Below, piece after piece: positions 43,723 to 53,400 of a stretch of DNA of 64,000 bases (the stretch's first letter is position 1; every line of letters begins with the position of its first letter). A program made the translations under genes and the position numbers. The DNA comes from Pseudoalteromonas arctica A 37-1-2 (GTDB lineage Bacteria > Pseudomonadota > Gammaproteobacteria > Enterobacterales > Alteromonadaceae), in the NCBI RefSeq assembly GCF_000238395.3, contig NZ_CP011025.1, forward strand, positions 1,302,001-1,366,000, given 5' to 3'. A model generated the notes under the pieces. That model ran no database searches, was not told where the DNA came from, and saw nothing but the letters and a program-made list of their open reading frames with translations.

Positions 43723-45369
43723 ATGTCTAACCGAACGCAACTAGCAAGTTGGCAAGCACTAGAACAAAGTGCAGCTAAGATGAAACAAACACATCTGAAA
43801 ACGTTATTTGCACAAGATGACACGCGCTTTTCTCAGTTTTCGACTCAAGTACCTGGCGTATTATTCGACTATTCTAAGCAACTTATTGATAACGATGTTT
43901 TTGCAAACTTAATGTCGCTTGCTAAAGAATGCGATATTGCATCGTGGCGCGATAAAATGTTTAGCGGTGAAAAAATCAATATCACCGAGGATCGCTCAGT
44001 ACTACATACGGCACTTCGTAATCGTGCTCACACTCCATTAATAGTGGATGGCGAAAACGTAACACAAGCCGTAGACAACGAATTAGCTAAAATTAAAGTG
44101 TTTGTAGAAAAAGTTCGTAGCGGTAAGTGGTTAGGCTATACAGGTAAAGCGGTAAAAGATGTTGTAAGTATTGGCGTAGGTGGTTCTAACCTTGGCCCAC
44201 AAATGGCAACTGAGGCATTAAAAGCACTTGCTGATGATACGTTAAATGTTCACTACGTATCTAATGCTGACGGTGTACAAATTTCGTCTATATTAAAAAC
44301 CATTGACCCTGAAACAACATTATTTGTTATTTCGTCAAAAACATTTACTACGTCAGAAACTATGACAAACGCTAAAACGGCGGTTGACTGGTTTTTACAA
44401 ACAACAAAAGATGAAAGTACAATTGCAAAGCATTTTGTTGCAGTAAGTACAAATTTAGAAAAAACGGCAGCCTTTGGTATCAGCGACGAAAACGTATTCA
44501 CTATGTGGGATTGGGTTGGTGGTCGCTTTTCACTTTGGAGTGCGATAGGCTTACCAATTGCTTTATATTTAGGCTACGACGCCTTTGAAGCAATTTTAGA
44601 AGGTGCGTTTGAAATAGACGAGCACTTTAAATCTGCGCCGTTTGAGCAAAATATACCATTAATTATGGCATTGCTTAGTGTATGGAATACGAGCTTTTTA
44701 GGCTACACAGCGCAAGCTATATTACCGTACGACCAAGCACTGCATATGTTGCCTGCGTATTTACAGCAAGGCGAAATGGAAAGTAACGGTAAACACGTTA
44801 ACTTTGCAGGCGAAACGGTACCTTATACTACAGTTCCAATTATTTGGGGCATGACGGGTATTAATGGTCAGCACGCGTTTTATCAGTGTTTACACCAAGG
44901 TAATGTAATTGTACCTGCAGATTTTATTGCATCTGTTAAACCACAAGTGAATGTTGATAAGCATCACGATATTTTATTATCAAACTTCTTTGCACAAACA
45001 GAAGCGATGATGAGTGGTGTAGATGCAGCGCAAGTTACTGCTGATTTAACCGCTAAGGGTAAATCGCAAGCAGAGATTGATGAGTTATTAAATCATAAAA
45101 TTCATCAAGGCAATCGTCCTACAACGTCTATGCTATTAGATACAGTAGATGCTAAAACAGTGGGCCGTTTAATTGCACTGTATGAGCATAAGATATTTTG
45201 CCAAGGCATTATTTTAGAAATATGTTCGTTTGACCAATGGGGTGTAGAACTGGGTAAAGGTTTAGCATCTAAAATTGAGAGTGAACTCACTGATGAAAGC
45301 GTTAAACATGCTCATGATAGTTCTACAAACGGCTTAATGGCGTACTACAAACAAAACCGTACGCAGTAA
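43723..45369 (+). CDS. pgi: Glucose-6-phosphate isomerase
   Basis: Interconverts glucose-6-phosphate and fructose-6-phosphate. The 548-residue protein has the family signatures VSIGVGGSNLGPQMATEAL near 150, FVISSKTFTTSETMTNA near 210, and SFDQWGVELGKGLASKI near the C terminus; the catalytic glutamate segment (LQQGEMESNGKHV) and histidine (NGQHAFYQ) are also present. The ATG at 43723, preceded by GAGG, gives the E. coli length; an upstream in-frame TTG adds eight residues. The next gene is zwf, so two fates of glucose-6-phosphate are encoded side by side, though separate promoters are likely. Confidence 0.96.
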   Translation: MSNRTQLASWQALEQSAAKMKQTHLKTLFAQDDTRFSQFSTQVPGVLFDYSKQLIDNDVFANLMSLAKECDIASWRDKMFSGEKINITEDRSVLHTALRNRAHTPLIVDGENVTQAVDNELAKIKVFVEKVRSGKWLGYTGKAVKDVVSIGVGGSNLGPQMATEALKALADDTLNVHYVSNADGVQISSILKTIDPETTLFVISSKTFTTSETMTNAKTAVDWFLQTTKDESTIAKHFVAVSTNLEKTAAFGISDENVFTMWDWVGGRFSLWSAIGLPIALYLGYDAFEAILEGAFEIDEHFKSAPFEQNIPLIMALLSVWNTSFLGYTAQAILPYDQALHMLPAYLQQGEMESNGKHVNFAGETVPYTTVPIIWGMTGINGQHAFYQCLHQGNVIVPADFIASVKPQVNVDKHHDILLSNFFAQTEAMMSGVDAAQVTADLTAKGKSQAEIDELLNHKIHQGNRPTTSMLLDTVDAKTVGRLIALYEHKIFCQGIILEICSFDQWGVELGKGLASKIESELTDESVKHAHDSSTNGLMAYYKQNRTQ

Positions 45370-45427
45370 AAAATTCGCTTACGCAAGTAAGTAAACCGAG
45401 TACCTTTGAACGGGTAGCGCTGGAGTG

Positions 45428-45471
45428 CTTAGGGTCTGTATTTTTGTGAGAGGAGATACAGGGCCCCTAAG
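45428..45471 (+). ncRNA. Strong unexplained RNA hairpin between pgi and zwf
   Basis: CTTAGGG (45428-45434) pairs with CCCTAAG (45465-45471), and inside it CTGTAT (45436-45441) pairs with ATACAG (45456-45461) around a 14-base loop TTTTGTGAGAGGAG. No T-run follows, so it is not a standard terminator. A smaller TACC/GGTA hairpin precedes it. Leader element, processing site or small RNA are possible. Confidence 0.45.
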
Positions 45472-45637
45472 GCTCATTTAATAAGCGCAATGATAAAAAT
45501 AATAATAAATCATCGATACAGAACAATTCAGCAGGCTTTTATTTAAATACAGCTATAAAAGCCATCTAATCTAGCAATAAATAGGCATACCCGCGCATTT
45601 ATAAAGTGTACTGGGTATCACAACGTAGAGAGTAACT

Positions 45638-47110
45638 ATGCTTAATCCTTTTGATATTATAATTTTTGGGGGCGGTGGTGATCTTGCGTTACGCAAATTG
45701 CTACCTGCAATGTACAGAGCATATCAAGAAGGTAACTTACCTGAAGGCTCACGTATCCTACCAACAGTACGCGAAGAATCGAAACGTGCTGAATACATAG
45801 AAACAGCGCATAAAGCATTACAAGAATTTTTAAGCAAAGGTGAGTTTAACGCTAAAGATTGGAAAGCATTTTCTACTTTTTTAGTGCCAGTGGTAAGTAA
45901 TGTTACAGAAGCAGACGACAACTGGGATGTGCTAAAAGGCATTTTAGATGAGCACGAAAGCACTAAGTCTCGTGTGTTTTATTTATCGCTTCCGCCTGCT
46001 GTTTACGGCACATGTTGTGAAATATTATCGACTAAAGGTTTAATTACACCTACATCACGCGTTGTTGTTGAAAAGCCTATTGGTTATTGCGGTGATTCTG
46101 CTGAAGCAATTAATGGAAAAATTGCGGAATTTTTTAATGAAGAGCAAATTTTCCGTATTGACCATTACTTAGGTAAAGAAACAGTACAAAACTTAATGGC
46201 GCTACGTTTTTCAAACTCATTGTTTGAAAATATGTGGGATGCTAAATCTATTGATAACATCCAAATTAGCTTATCAGAAACTGTTGGCCTTGAAAGCCGT
46301 GCTGGTTTCTACGATAAAGCCGGTGCACTTCGTGACATGGTTCAAAACCATTTATTACAACTACTTTGTTTAGTTGCAATGGAGTCGCCTAATAAGCTTA
46401 ACGCTAACAGTATTCGTAACGAAAAATTAAAAGTATTAGAAGCACTTCGCCCGCTTGTAGATGGCGATGTTGATGAAAATATTGTTCGTGGTCAATACGT
46501 GCCAGGTGACTTAAACGGTAAAATTGTACCGGGTTACTTAGAAGAGCTAAATGAAGGTTCTAGTAAAACAGAAACGTTTGTAGCTATTCGCGCGCATATT
46601 GATAACTGGCGCTGGGCGGGTGTTCCATTTTACCTTCGTACGGGTAAACGTATGGCTAAGCGCTGTGCAGAAATTGTGGTTGAATACAAAAAAGTATCTC
46701 ACAATATTTACGAAGATAACGTGGGTAATATCGAGCCAAATCGTCTTGTTATTCGTTTGCAGCCAGAGGAAACAATTCAACTAACGCTTATGTCTAAGCG
46801 TCTTGATAACCTTCAAATGCAACTTGAACCAGTAACAATGAATATTGAGCTTTCACAAGCTTACAGCAATGGTTTTCACTCAGATGCGTACAAGCGTTTA
46901 ATGCTTGATGCCGCTGCAAATAACCCATCATTATTTATTCACCGTGATGAAGTTCGTCAAGCGTGGAAATGGATTGATCCAATCATTGACCGTTGGCAAG
47001 ACAAAGGCAAGCCTGCACTTTACCGTGCTGGTAGCTGGGGTCCTGAGGATGCTGATGAACTATTGGCAGAAAAAAGCCACGTGTGGTTTAACACAGGCGA
47101 TAAGGTATAA
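45638..47110 (+). CDS. zwf: Glucose-6-phosphate 1-dehydrogenase
   Basis: Oxidises glucose-6-phosphate to 6-phosphogluconolactone with NAD(P)+. The 490-residue protein has the N-terminal dinucleotide loop IIFGGGGDLALRKLLPA, the substrate site RIDHYLGKETVQNLMALRF near residues 175-193, and TGKRMAKRCAEIVVEY near 335. The loop reads GGGGDLA where most family members have GASGDLT, a form I note as unusual but compatible with binding. It is followed by pgl after two bases. No HexR-type operator was recognised in the 268-base upstream gap. Confidence 0.96.
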   Translation: MLNPFDIIIFGGGGDLALRKLLPAMYRAYQEGNLPEGSRILPTVREESKRAEYIETAHKALQEFLSKGEFNAKDWKAFSTFLVPVVSNVTEADDNWDVLKGILDEHESTKSRVFYLSLPPAVYGTCCEILSTKGLITPTSRVVVEKPIGYCGDSAEAINGKIAEFFNEEQIFRIDHYLGKETVQNLMALRFSNSLFENMWDAKSIDNIQISLSETVGLESRAGFYDKAGALRDMVQNHLLQLLCLVAMESPNKLNANSIRNEKLKVLEALRPLVDGDVDENIVRGQYVPGDLNGKIVPGYLEELNEGSSKTETFVAIRAHIDNWRWAGVPFYLRTGKRMAKRCAEIVVEYKKVSHNIYEDNVGNIEPNRLVIRLQPEETIQLTLMSKRLDNLQMQLEPVTMNIELSQAYSNGFHSDAYKRLMLDAAANNPSLFIHRDEVRQAWKWIDPIIDRWQDKGKPALYRAGSWGPEDADELLAEKSHVWFNTGDKV

Positions 47111-47112
47111 GT

Positions 47113-47823
47113 ATGGCAACACTAGTTGAAAAGTTTTTTGACGATAAAGACGCGTTAACAGCTGAGCTTTCTGCAACGCTTGAGCAATCACTACGTGATG
47201 GCATTAAAAATGATGGCCGTGCTGTATTAATGGTGTCGGGTGGCTCGTCTCCTGCGCCAGCTTATAAGCATTTATCAACGCTTGATTTAGATTGGCAACA
47301 TGTTGATGTTGCTATGGTTGATGAACGCTGGGTAGACCCAAGCCATGAAAAAAGTAACGAAGCATTTATTAAAAGCACGTTATTACAAAATTTTGGCAGT
47401 GCTGCAAACTTTATAACCATGAAAAACGATGCTGCAACCGCGCAGCAAGGCAGTGAAGTGTGTGAAGCTGCTTACAGTGCTTTAAAAGCGCCATACGATG
47501 TAACTATTCTAGGCATGGGCCCAGATGGTCATACAGCGTCGTTATTCCCAAATGCAGAAGGTTTAGAGCACGGTTTAACAACTGAGCAAACAGTATGTGC
47601 AATTAATGCGATACAAAGTGATGTGACGGGTAGTATTACTGAGCGCATGACACTTACGTTAAATGCCATTGCGCAGTCTAAAGTGGTTAAGCTTTTAATT
47701 AGCGGTGAAGAAAAACTCGCTGTTTATAAGCAAGCAAAAGCGGGCGGCGATGTTAATGACATGCCACTTCGCGCTGTGCTTAATCACCCAAGTATAAATA
47801 TTGAAGTATATTGGGCGCCTTAA
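47113..47823 (+). CDS. pgl: 6-phosphogluconolactonase
   Basis: Hydrolyses 6-phosphogluconolactone made by Zwf. The 236-residue SOL/DevB-type enzyme shows VLMVSGGSSPAPAYKHLS near residues 37-54, DERWVDPSHEKSNEAF near 71-86 and LGMGPDGHTASLFPN near 130-146, all family hallmarks. It starts two bases after the zwf stop (operon zwf-pgl). edd and eda, which follow in Shewanella, are absent; a strong terminator ends the operon here. Confidence 0.95.
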   Translation: MATLVEKFFDDKDALTAELSATLEQSLRDGIKNDGRAVLMVSGGSSPAPAYKHLSTLDLDWQHVDVAMVDERWVDPSHEKSNEAFIKSTLLQNFGSAANFITMKNDAATAQQGSEVCEAAYSALKAPYDVTILGMGPDGHTASLFPNAEGLEHGLTTEQTVCAINAIQSDVTGSITERMTLTLNAIAQSKVVKLLISGEEKLAVYKQAKAGGDVNDMPLRAVLNHPSINIEVYWAP

Positions 47824-47845
47824 TTTAGATGCTAATTTAACTTTT

Positions 47846-47874
47846 AAAGGCCGCTTATATAAGCGGCCTTTTTT
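47846..47874 (+). terminator. Rho-independent terminator of zwf-pgl
   Basis: AAAGGCCGCTTA and its complement TAAGCGGCCTTT form a 12-bp stem (47846-47871), with further T residues. Confidence 0.93.
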
Positions 47875-48159
47875 ATTTGCTCAAATTTAAGCCTAAACAC
47901 TGCAAAAAAACAGCCCTGAACTGTTAACCAATGTTAATGAATAACTTTGGTTTGTATTAAAATCAACCACGAAGTGTGTTGTTTTTGAACAAAATTTATG
48001 AGTTTGAGCTGTATGTTTTTTAGCAACGTTCAGATTTAGTTAAATTTTATTTTTTCATGGTCGTTGTCATAAAAGTTTCCCTTCCTTTTTTAGCTCAAAA
48101 GCATTAGCCTAAAGGTATTAACAATGAAACATATAAATTAAAATAAACGGAGCAGTAAC
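47875..48159. other. sapC-like gene upstream region
   Basis: AT-rich, no gene seen. It must contain the promoter of the gene at 48160. A CGGAG ribosome site precedes the start by seven bases. Confidence 0.45.
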
Positions 48160-48864
48160 ATGGCGGAGCAACAAGTACAGCCTTTACACAACGAAAAACA
48201 TGCCAACACTAAAATTCAAAACGGCATCAATGTAGAATTCATGAAAACTCAACATTTAGTGCCAGTAGTTGCACATGAGTTTGCACGCGTAGCAAACGAG
48301 TTTCCAATGTCATTCGTTAAAAACAACGAAAGCGGCACTTTTCAAGCTGTTGCTATGTTTGGCTTAGAGCCAGGCGAAAACCTTTTTGTAGAAGATGGCA
48401 AATGGACTGCAGCATTTGCACCTATGGCATCTACTCGTTACCCACTGGGCTTAGTTAAACACCCAGATCAAGATCAATACGGTATCGTAATTGACGAAGC
48501 AAGTGCGCTTGTTGGTGAAGACGAAGGTAATGCATTATTTGAAAACGGCGAAGAAACAGATTACCTAAAACGTCGTAAAGAAGCGCTTGTATCTTTCATT
48601 GAGTTTTCTCAAGTAACTGAAGCGTTCACTAAATTCCTTGCTGATAAAGAGCTACTAATTGCGCAAACGCTTACAGTAGACATTAAAGGCGAGAAAAAAG
48701 ACATCAACGGTATTTACCTTATCGATGAGAAAAAGCTAAACGAGTTAAGCGATGCTGATTTCTTAGAGCTTCGTAAACGTGGTTACTTAGCACCAATTTA
48801 TTCTTTCTTAACGTCTACTCATCAAGTAGCACGTTTAGCGCGTTTAAAAGCTAAACAAGCTTAA
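48160..48864 (+). CDS. SapC family protein
   Basis: A 234-residue soluble protein of the SapC family (named after a Campylobacter S-layer-linked protein), with no established activity. Typical features are EFARVANEFPMSFVKN near residues 42-57, AVAMFGLEPGENLFV and STRYPLGLVKHPD in the middle, and the acidic stretch GEDEGNALFENGEETDYLK near 130. It has no signal peptide, lies alone, and uses highly optimised-looking codons with a good ribosome site, which suggests strong expression. A MITE-like repeat follows its stop codon. Confidence 0.85.
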   Translation: MAEQQVQPLHNEKHANTKIQNGINVEFMKTQHLVPVVAHEFARVANEFPMSFVKNNESGTFQAVAMFGLEPGENLFVEDGKWTAAFAPMASTRYPLGLVKHPDQDQYGIVIDEASALVGEDEGNALFENGEETDYLKRRKEALVSFIEFSQVTEAFTKFLADKELLIAQTLTVDIKGEKKDINGIYLIDEKKLNELSDADFLELRKRGYLAPIYSFLTSTHQVARLARLKAKQA

Positions 48865-48866
48865 TT

Positions 48867-49028
48867 ATACCAATTGCATTAAATTAGTGATCTATTATAG
48901 CGATAAGAAAATGGCTCAATAACAAGGCTAAAATTATGATACATAGTTGTTCTATATAAATAATTTTCAACGTAGTTAGTGAGCTATTTAATACGCTAGA
49001 ATGACCATGTTTTTAATAAAATTGGTAT
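48867..49028. repeat. MITE-like repeat, 162 bp, with about 16-bp terminal inverted repeats
   Basis: Starts ATACCAATTGCATTAAA and ends TTTAATAAAATTGGTAT; the two ends are inverted with about two mismatches. The inside has no coding content. Such short elements beginning ATACCAATT are, as far as I recall, common in Pseudoalteromonas and relatives. Only one full copy is present in this window. Confidence 0.65.
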
Positions 49029-49047
49029 TACAAACACGTAAAATTTT

Positions 49048-49073
49048 AAAAAGCGCCCTAAGGCGCTTTTTTT
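49048..49073 (+). terminator. Rho-independent terminator
   Basis: AAAAAGCGCC (49048-49057), CTAA loop, GGCGCTTTTT (49062-49071). It is presumably the original terminator of the sapC-like gene, now separated from it by the MITE-like repeat. Confidence 0.88.
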
Positions 49074-49154
49074 ATGCCATTAAACTCACTTTAGTTGAAA
49101 TTAAGCCCGCAACCATTCACATTAGTTTATAACTTTCCCATAAAAGAACTCATT

Positions 49155-50186
49155 ATGAAAACACCCTTATTAGCAATTTTTGCGAGCAGCCTTTTTGCTT
49201 TAAGTAATAGCGTATTCGCTGCAGAGACTCCTTTTGCCATTGCGATTCATGGTGGGGCAGGGACAATAGAAAAAGCACGATTTACACCCGCCCAAGAAAA
49301 GCAGTACCGCGCTAAATTAACAGAGGCCGTAGAGACAGGTTATAAAGTATTGCACCAAGGCGGTGAAAGTTTAGATGCGGTAACTGCGGCAATTACAGTA
49401 TTAGAGCAATCGCCTTATTTTAATGCAGGGCGTGGAGCGGTATACACTTACGATGGCGGGCATGAGCTTGATGCATCCATAATGGATGGTCGAAACCGTG
49501 AAGCAGGCGCAGTTGCGGGTGTAAAGCATATTGAGAGCCCGATTAAATTAGCGCGTTTGGTCATGGATAACTCTGTACACGTAATGCTTAGTGGGCAAGG
49601 CGCTGAGGAGTTTGCTAAAGAGCAAGGTGTTGAACTTGTCGAAAATAACTTATTTGATACCGAGCCTCGTTACAAAGCGCTTTTAAAAGCAAAACAAAAA
49701 TTAGATAAAGCCAAAGCAACCAGTAAAGAGTACCAAGCTGCGCACAAAGCATTGCCTAACTCTTACAAAATGGGCACGGTTGGCGCAGTGGCGCTTGATA
49801 AAAACGGTAATTTAGCGGCAGGTACATCCACAGGTGGTATGACGGCAAAACGTTATGGCCGTGTAGGTGACGCGCCGGTAATTGGTGCTGGGACATTTGC
49901 TGAAAACGAATCGTGCGCAGTATCGGCAACAGGGCACGGTGAATATTTTATTCGCTATAACGTAGCGAGCGATATATGTGCGCGTGTTAAGTATCAAGGT
50001 AAAACCATAGCTGAAGCTGGAGATGAAGTTATAAACGGTGTGCTTAAGCCAATTGGTGGCACAGGTGGCGTTATTATTATTGATACTAAGGGGAATATTA
50101 GCTTGCCGTTTAATACCTCTGGCATGTATCGGGCAAGTAAATCGAATACGCAAGCGACCTACGTGGGCATTTTTAACGACGAATAA
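49155..50186 (+). CDS. Isoaspartyl peptidase / L-asparaginase (type III, Ntn hydrolase)
   Basis: A 343-residue enzyme that cleaves isoaspartyl dipeptides and L-asparagine. A signal peptide (to about residue 22, SNSVFAAE) indicates export. The precursor motif AIHGGAGTIEKARFTP lies near the N terminus. The self-cleavage site is at the glycine-threonine of YKMGTVGAVALD near residue 200, where the threonine becomes the N-terminal nucleophile. GTSTGGMTAKRYGRVGD and SATGHGEYFIRYNVA follow. The ATG at 49155 is chosen because an upstream frame extension (from 49095) would hide the signal peptide. It is a monocistronic unit. Confidence 0.93.
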   Translation: MKTPLLAIFASSLFALSNSVFAAETPFAIAIHGGAGTIEKARFTPAQEKQYRAKLTEAVETGYKVLHQGGESLDAVTAAITVLEQSPYFNAGRGAVYTYDGGHELDASIMDGRNREAGAVAGVKHIESPIKLARLVMDNSVHVMLSGQGAEEFAKEQGVELVENNLFDTEPRYKALLKAKQKLDKAKATSKEYQAAHKALPNSYKMGTVGAVALDKNGNLAAGTSTGGMTAKRYGRVGDAPVIGAGTFAENESCAVSATGHGEYFIRYNVASDICARVKYQGKTIAEAGDEVINGVLKPIGGTGGVIIIDTKGNISLPFNTSGMYRASKSNTQATYVGIFNDE

Positions 50187-50452
50187 GACAAAGTAATTTA
50201 ATTAACCTCAACTCTGGTTAAGAGATTTACTAACATATTGAACCACAATGATATTTTAATTCATTTTTTGCTAGCTAGTTATTTTCAGCGCAGTTAGCGC
50301 TGAAAATAACCGCTTGAGATAGATTTATTATTCGCAGTTTGGGTGAATCGCAGCGTTTATATAACAAACAACCCCGTGTTATGCATTTTGTAGGATTAAC
50401 CCCGGCCGTTTAATTTGATACAATTATGGCTCTTTAACTAATTTTGTAAGGT

Positions 50453-53400
50453 ATGCGGGTGGTAAACCTAGGTCAGTTGTTTGGCGAGCTAAAAACGTGC
50501 TTGAAAAAAGATCAATTCATTTTCAAAAAACGCTTACATGGCGTAAAAAAAATAACAGATGAAAACAAGCATGCCAACGCGCTTGAAAAAATAGCGGCTG
50601 ATATAACCCGTAGCCAAGAATTACGCGATAAACGCTTAGCGGGCCTTCCTAAAGTGACTTACCCTGAGCAATTGCCAGTAAGTCAAAAAAAGGAAACAAT
50701 TAAAGACGCCATTGCAAATAACCAAGTGATTATTATTGCAGGTGAGACGGGCTCAGGTAAAACAACTCAAATACCTAAAATGTGTTTAGAGCTTGGCCGT
50801 GGTGTTGATGGCTTAATAGGCCATACTCAACCACGCCGATTAGCAGCGCGAACGGTGGCTAACCGTATTGCTGAAGAGATGAAGTGCGAACTTGGTCAGC
50901 AAGTCGGTTTTAAAATTCGTTTTAGCGATCAGGTTTCTAATAATACGTACGTTAAACTAATGACTGACGGTATTTTACTGGCAGAAATTCAGCAAGATCG
51001 ATTTTTAAACCAATACGACACCATAATTATAGATGAAGCGCACGAGCGTAGTTTAAACATCGACTTTATTTTGGGTTACTTAAAAAACCTACTTCCAAAA
51101 CGTCCCGATTTAAAAATAATAATTACGTCTGCAACCATCGATCCTGAGCGCTTTTCAAAGCATTTTGATGATGCGCCCATTATAGAAGTATCGGGTCGTA
51201 CTTTCCCTGTTGATGTGCGTTACAACCCAACGGCCGATATTAATAAAGAAGATATGGAAGCCGAGGGCGATCAGCTACAAGGTATTTTTGATGCTGTTGA
51301 CGAACTGTGCGCGGAAGGTCCTGGCGACATACTGATATTTTTAAACGGTGAGCGTGAAATACGCGATACCGCGGATGCACTTAGCAAGCGTAATTTAAAA
51401 CACACTGATGTATTGCCACTTTACTCGCGCTTATCTAACGCAGAGCAAAACCGTATATTTGCGCCACATTCTCGTCGTCATATTATTTTATCGACCAACG
51501 TAGCCGAAACGTCACTAACCGTGCCTGGTATTCGTTATGTAATAGATCCAGGTACTGCGCGTATAAGCCGCTACAGTTATCGTACAAAAGTTCAGCGCCT
51601 GCCAATAGAACCTATATCGCAAGCAAGTGCTAATCAGCGTATGGGTCGTTGTGGACGTGTTGAAGCGGGTATTTGTATTCGCTTGTACTCTGAGGATGAT
51701 TTTTTATCGCGCCCAGAGTTTACCGACCCTGAAATACTGCGTACTAATCTTGCCTCAGTTATTTTGCAAATGTTGGCACTCGGGCTTGGTGATATGGCGC
51801 AATTTCCGTTTGTGCAAGCGCCAGATAGCCGTAATATAAGTGATGGTTTATCGTTATTAGAAGAACTACAAGCAGTAAAACCAGACAAACGTGATAGTAA
51901 AACGAGTTTAACCGCTTCAGGTAGAGAACTCAGCCGATTACCGGTAGACCCTCGTTTAGCTAAAATGGTGCTCACAGCTCACAAACTTGGCGCATTGCGT
52001 GAAGTGATTGTTATTGTGGCGGCGTTGTCGATTCAAGATCCACGCGAACGCCCGCAAGAAAAACGTGCTGCAGCTAACGAAAAACACGGTCGCTTTGACG
52101 ACCCAGATTCAGACTTTATCGCTTTTTTGAACTTATGGAATTACTTAGAAGAGCAGCAAAGCGAGCTGACTAATGGCCAGTTTAGAAAGCTGTGTCAAAA
52201 AGATTTCCTAGCCTATATGCGCCTGCGTGAGTGGCAAGATATTGTTTATCAAATAAGTACTGTGTGTAACGAAATGGGTATGAAGGCAACCAGCCAAGCG
52301 GCTGATGGCGAACTCGTTCACAAAGCGTTATTAAGCGGAATGCTGAGCCATATTGGCTTTAAAGATGAGAAGCAAATATACAAAGGCGCACGTAATAGTC
52401 AGTTTCATATTTTTCCGGGTTCAGGTTTATTTAAAAAGAGCCCTAAATGGATTATGTCGGCAGAGCTGGTAGAAACCAGTAAATTATATGCCCGCACAAA
52501 TGCAAAAATAGACATTAACTGGGTAGAACCATTAGCACAGCATTTAGTGAAACGCAGCTATACAGAGCCACACTGGGAGAAAAAGCCAGGTGCGGTAATC
52601 GCGTTTGAGCAGCAAACTTTGTATGGCTTACTTGTTGTAAATAAACGCCGCTGTGTTTATAGCAATATTGACCCTAAAGTGAGCCGAGAGCTTTTTGTGC
52701 GCACTGCATTAGTTGAGCAAGAGCTGGGCTTAAACGAGGGCTTTTTAGCATTTAACAGTGAGCTTATTGAAGATATTCAAGTTCTGGAAAATAAGTCGCG
52801 TCGTCGTGATATTTTAGTTGATGAGCAAACGTTATTTGAGTTTTACGATAAAAAAATACCCAAAGAAATTAATAACCGCGCTGCATTTTTAAAATGGTAT
52901 AAAACACAAAAACAACAAAATAAGCATTACCTACACATGACTCGTGAAGAGCTAATGCAGCATGGTGCAAGTAATATCACTGAGTTTGACTACCCTGACA
53001 CATGGCAGCAAGACAATATTATACTGCCGCTTGCTTATCATTTTGACCCAGGCCAAGCAGTTGATGGCGTTGCGGTACAAATACCGGTAGCACTTTTAAA
53101 TCAAGTACAAGAGAGTGGTTTTGACTGGCATATACCTGCATTTAGACATGAGCTAATAAGTGGGCTTATAAAGTCATTACCTAAATCGCTTCGCCGTAAT
53201 TTTGTGCCAGCACCAAATTACGCAGATGCAGTACTTGCAGCTATTGAGCCAATGCAAGGTAGCTTAATTGATGCTTTAGCTATGCGCTTATTAAGAATGA
53301 CAGGTGTGAGAGTTGATGCAGAAGCGTGGGATTTAACCGCGCTTGCACCGCATTTACGATTGCAGTTTGAAGTACGTGATGAACACGATAAGTTACTTGC

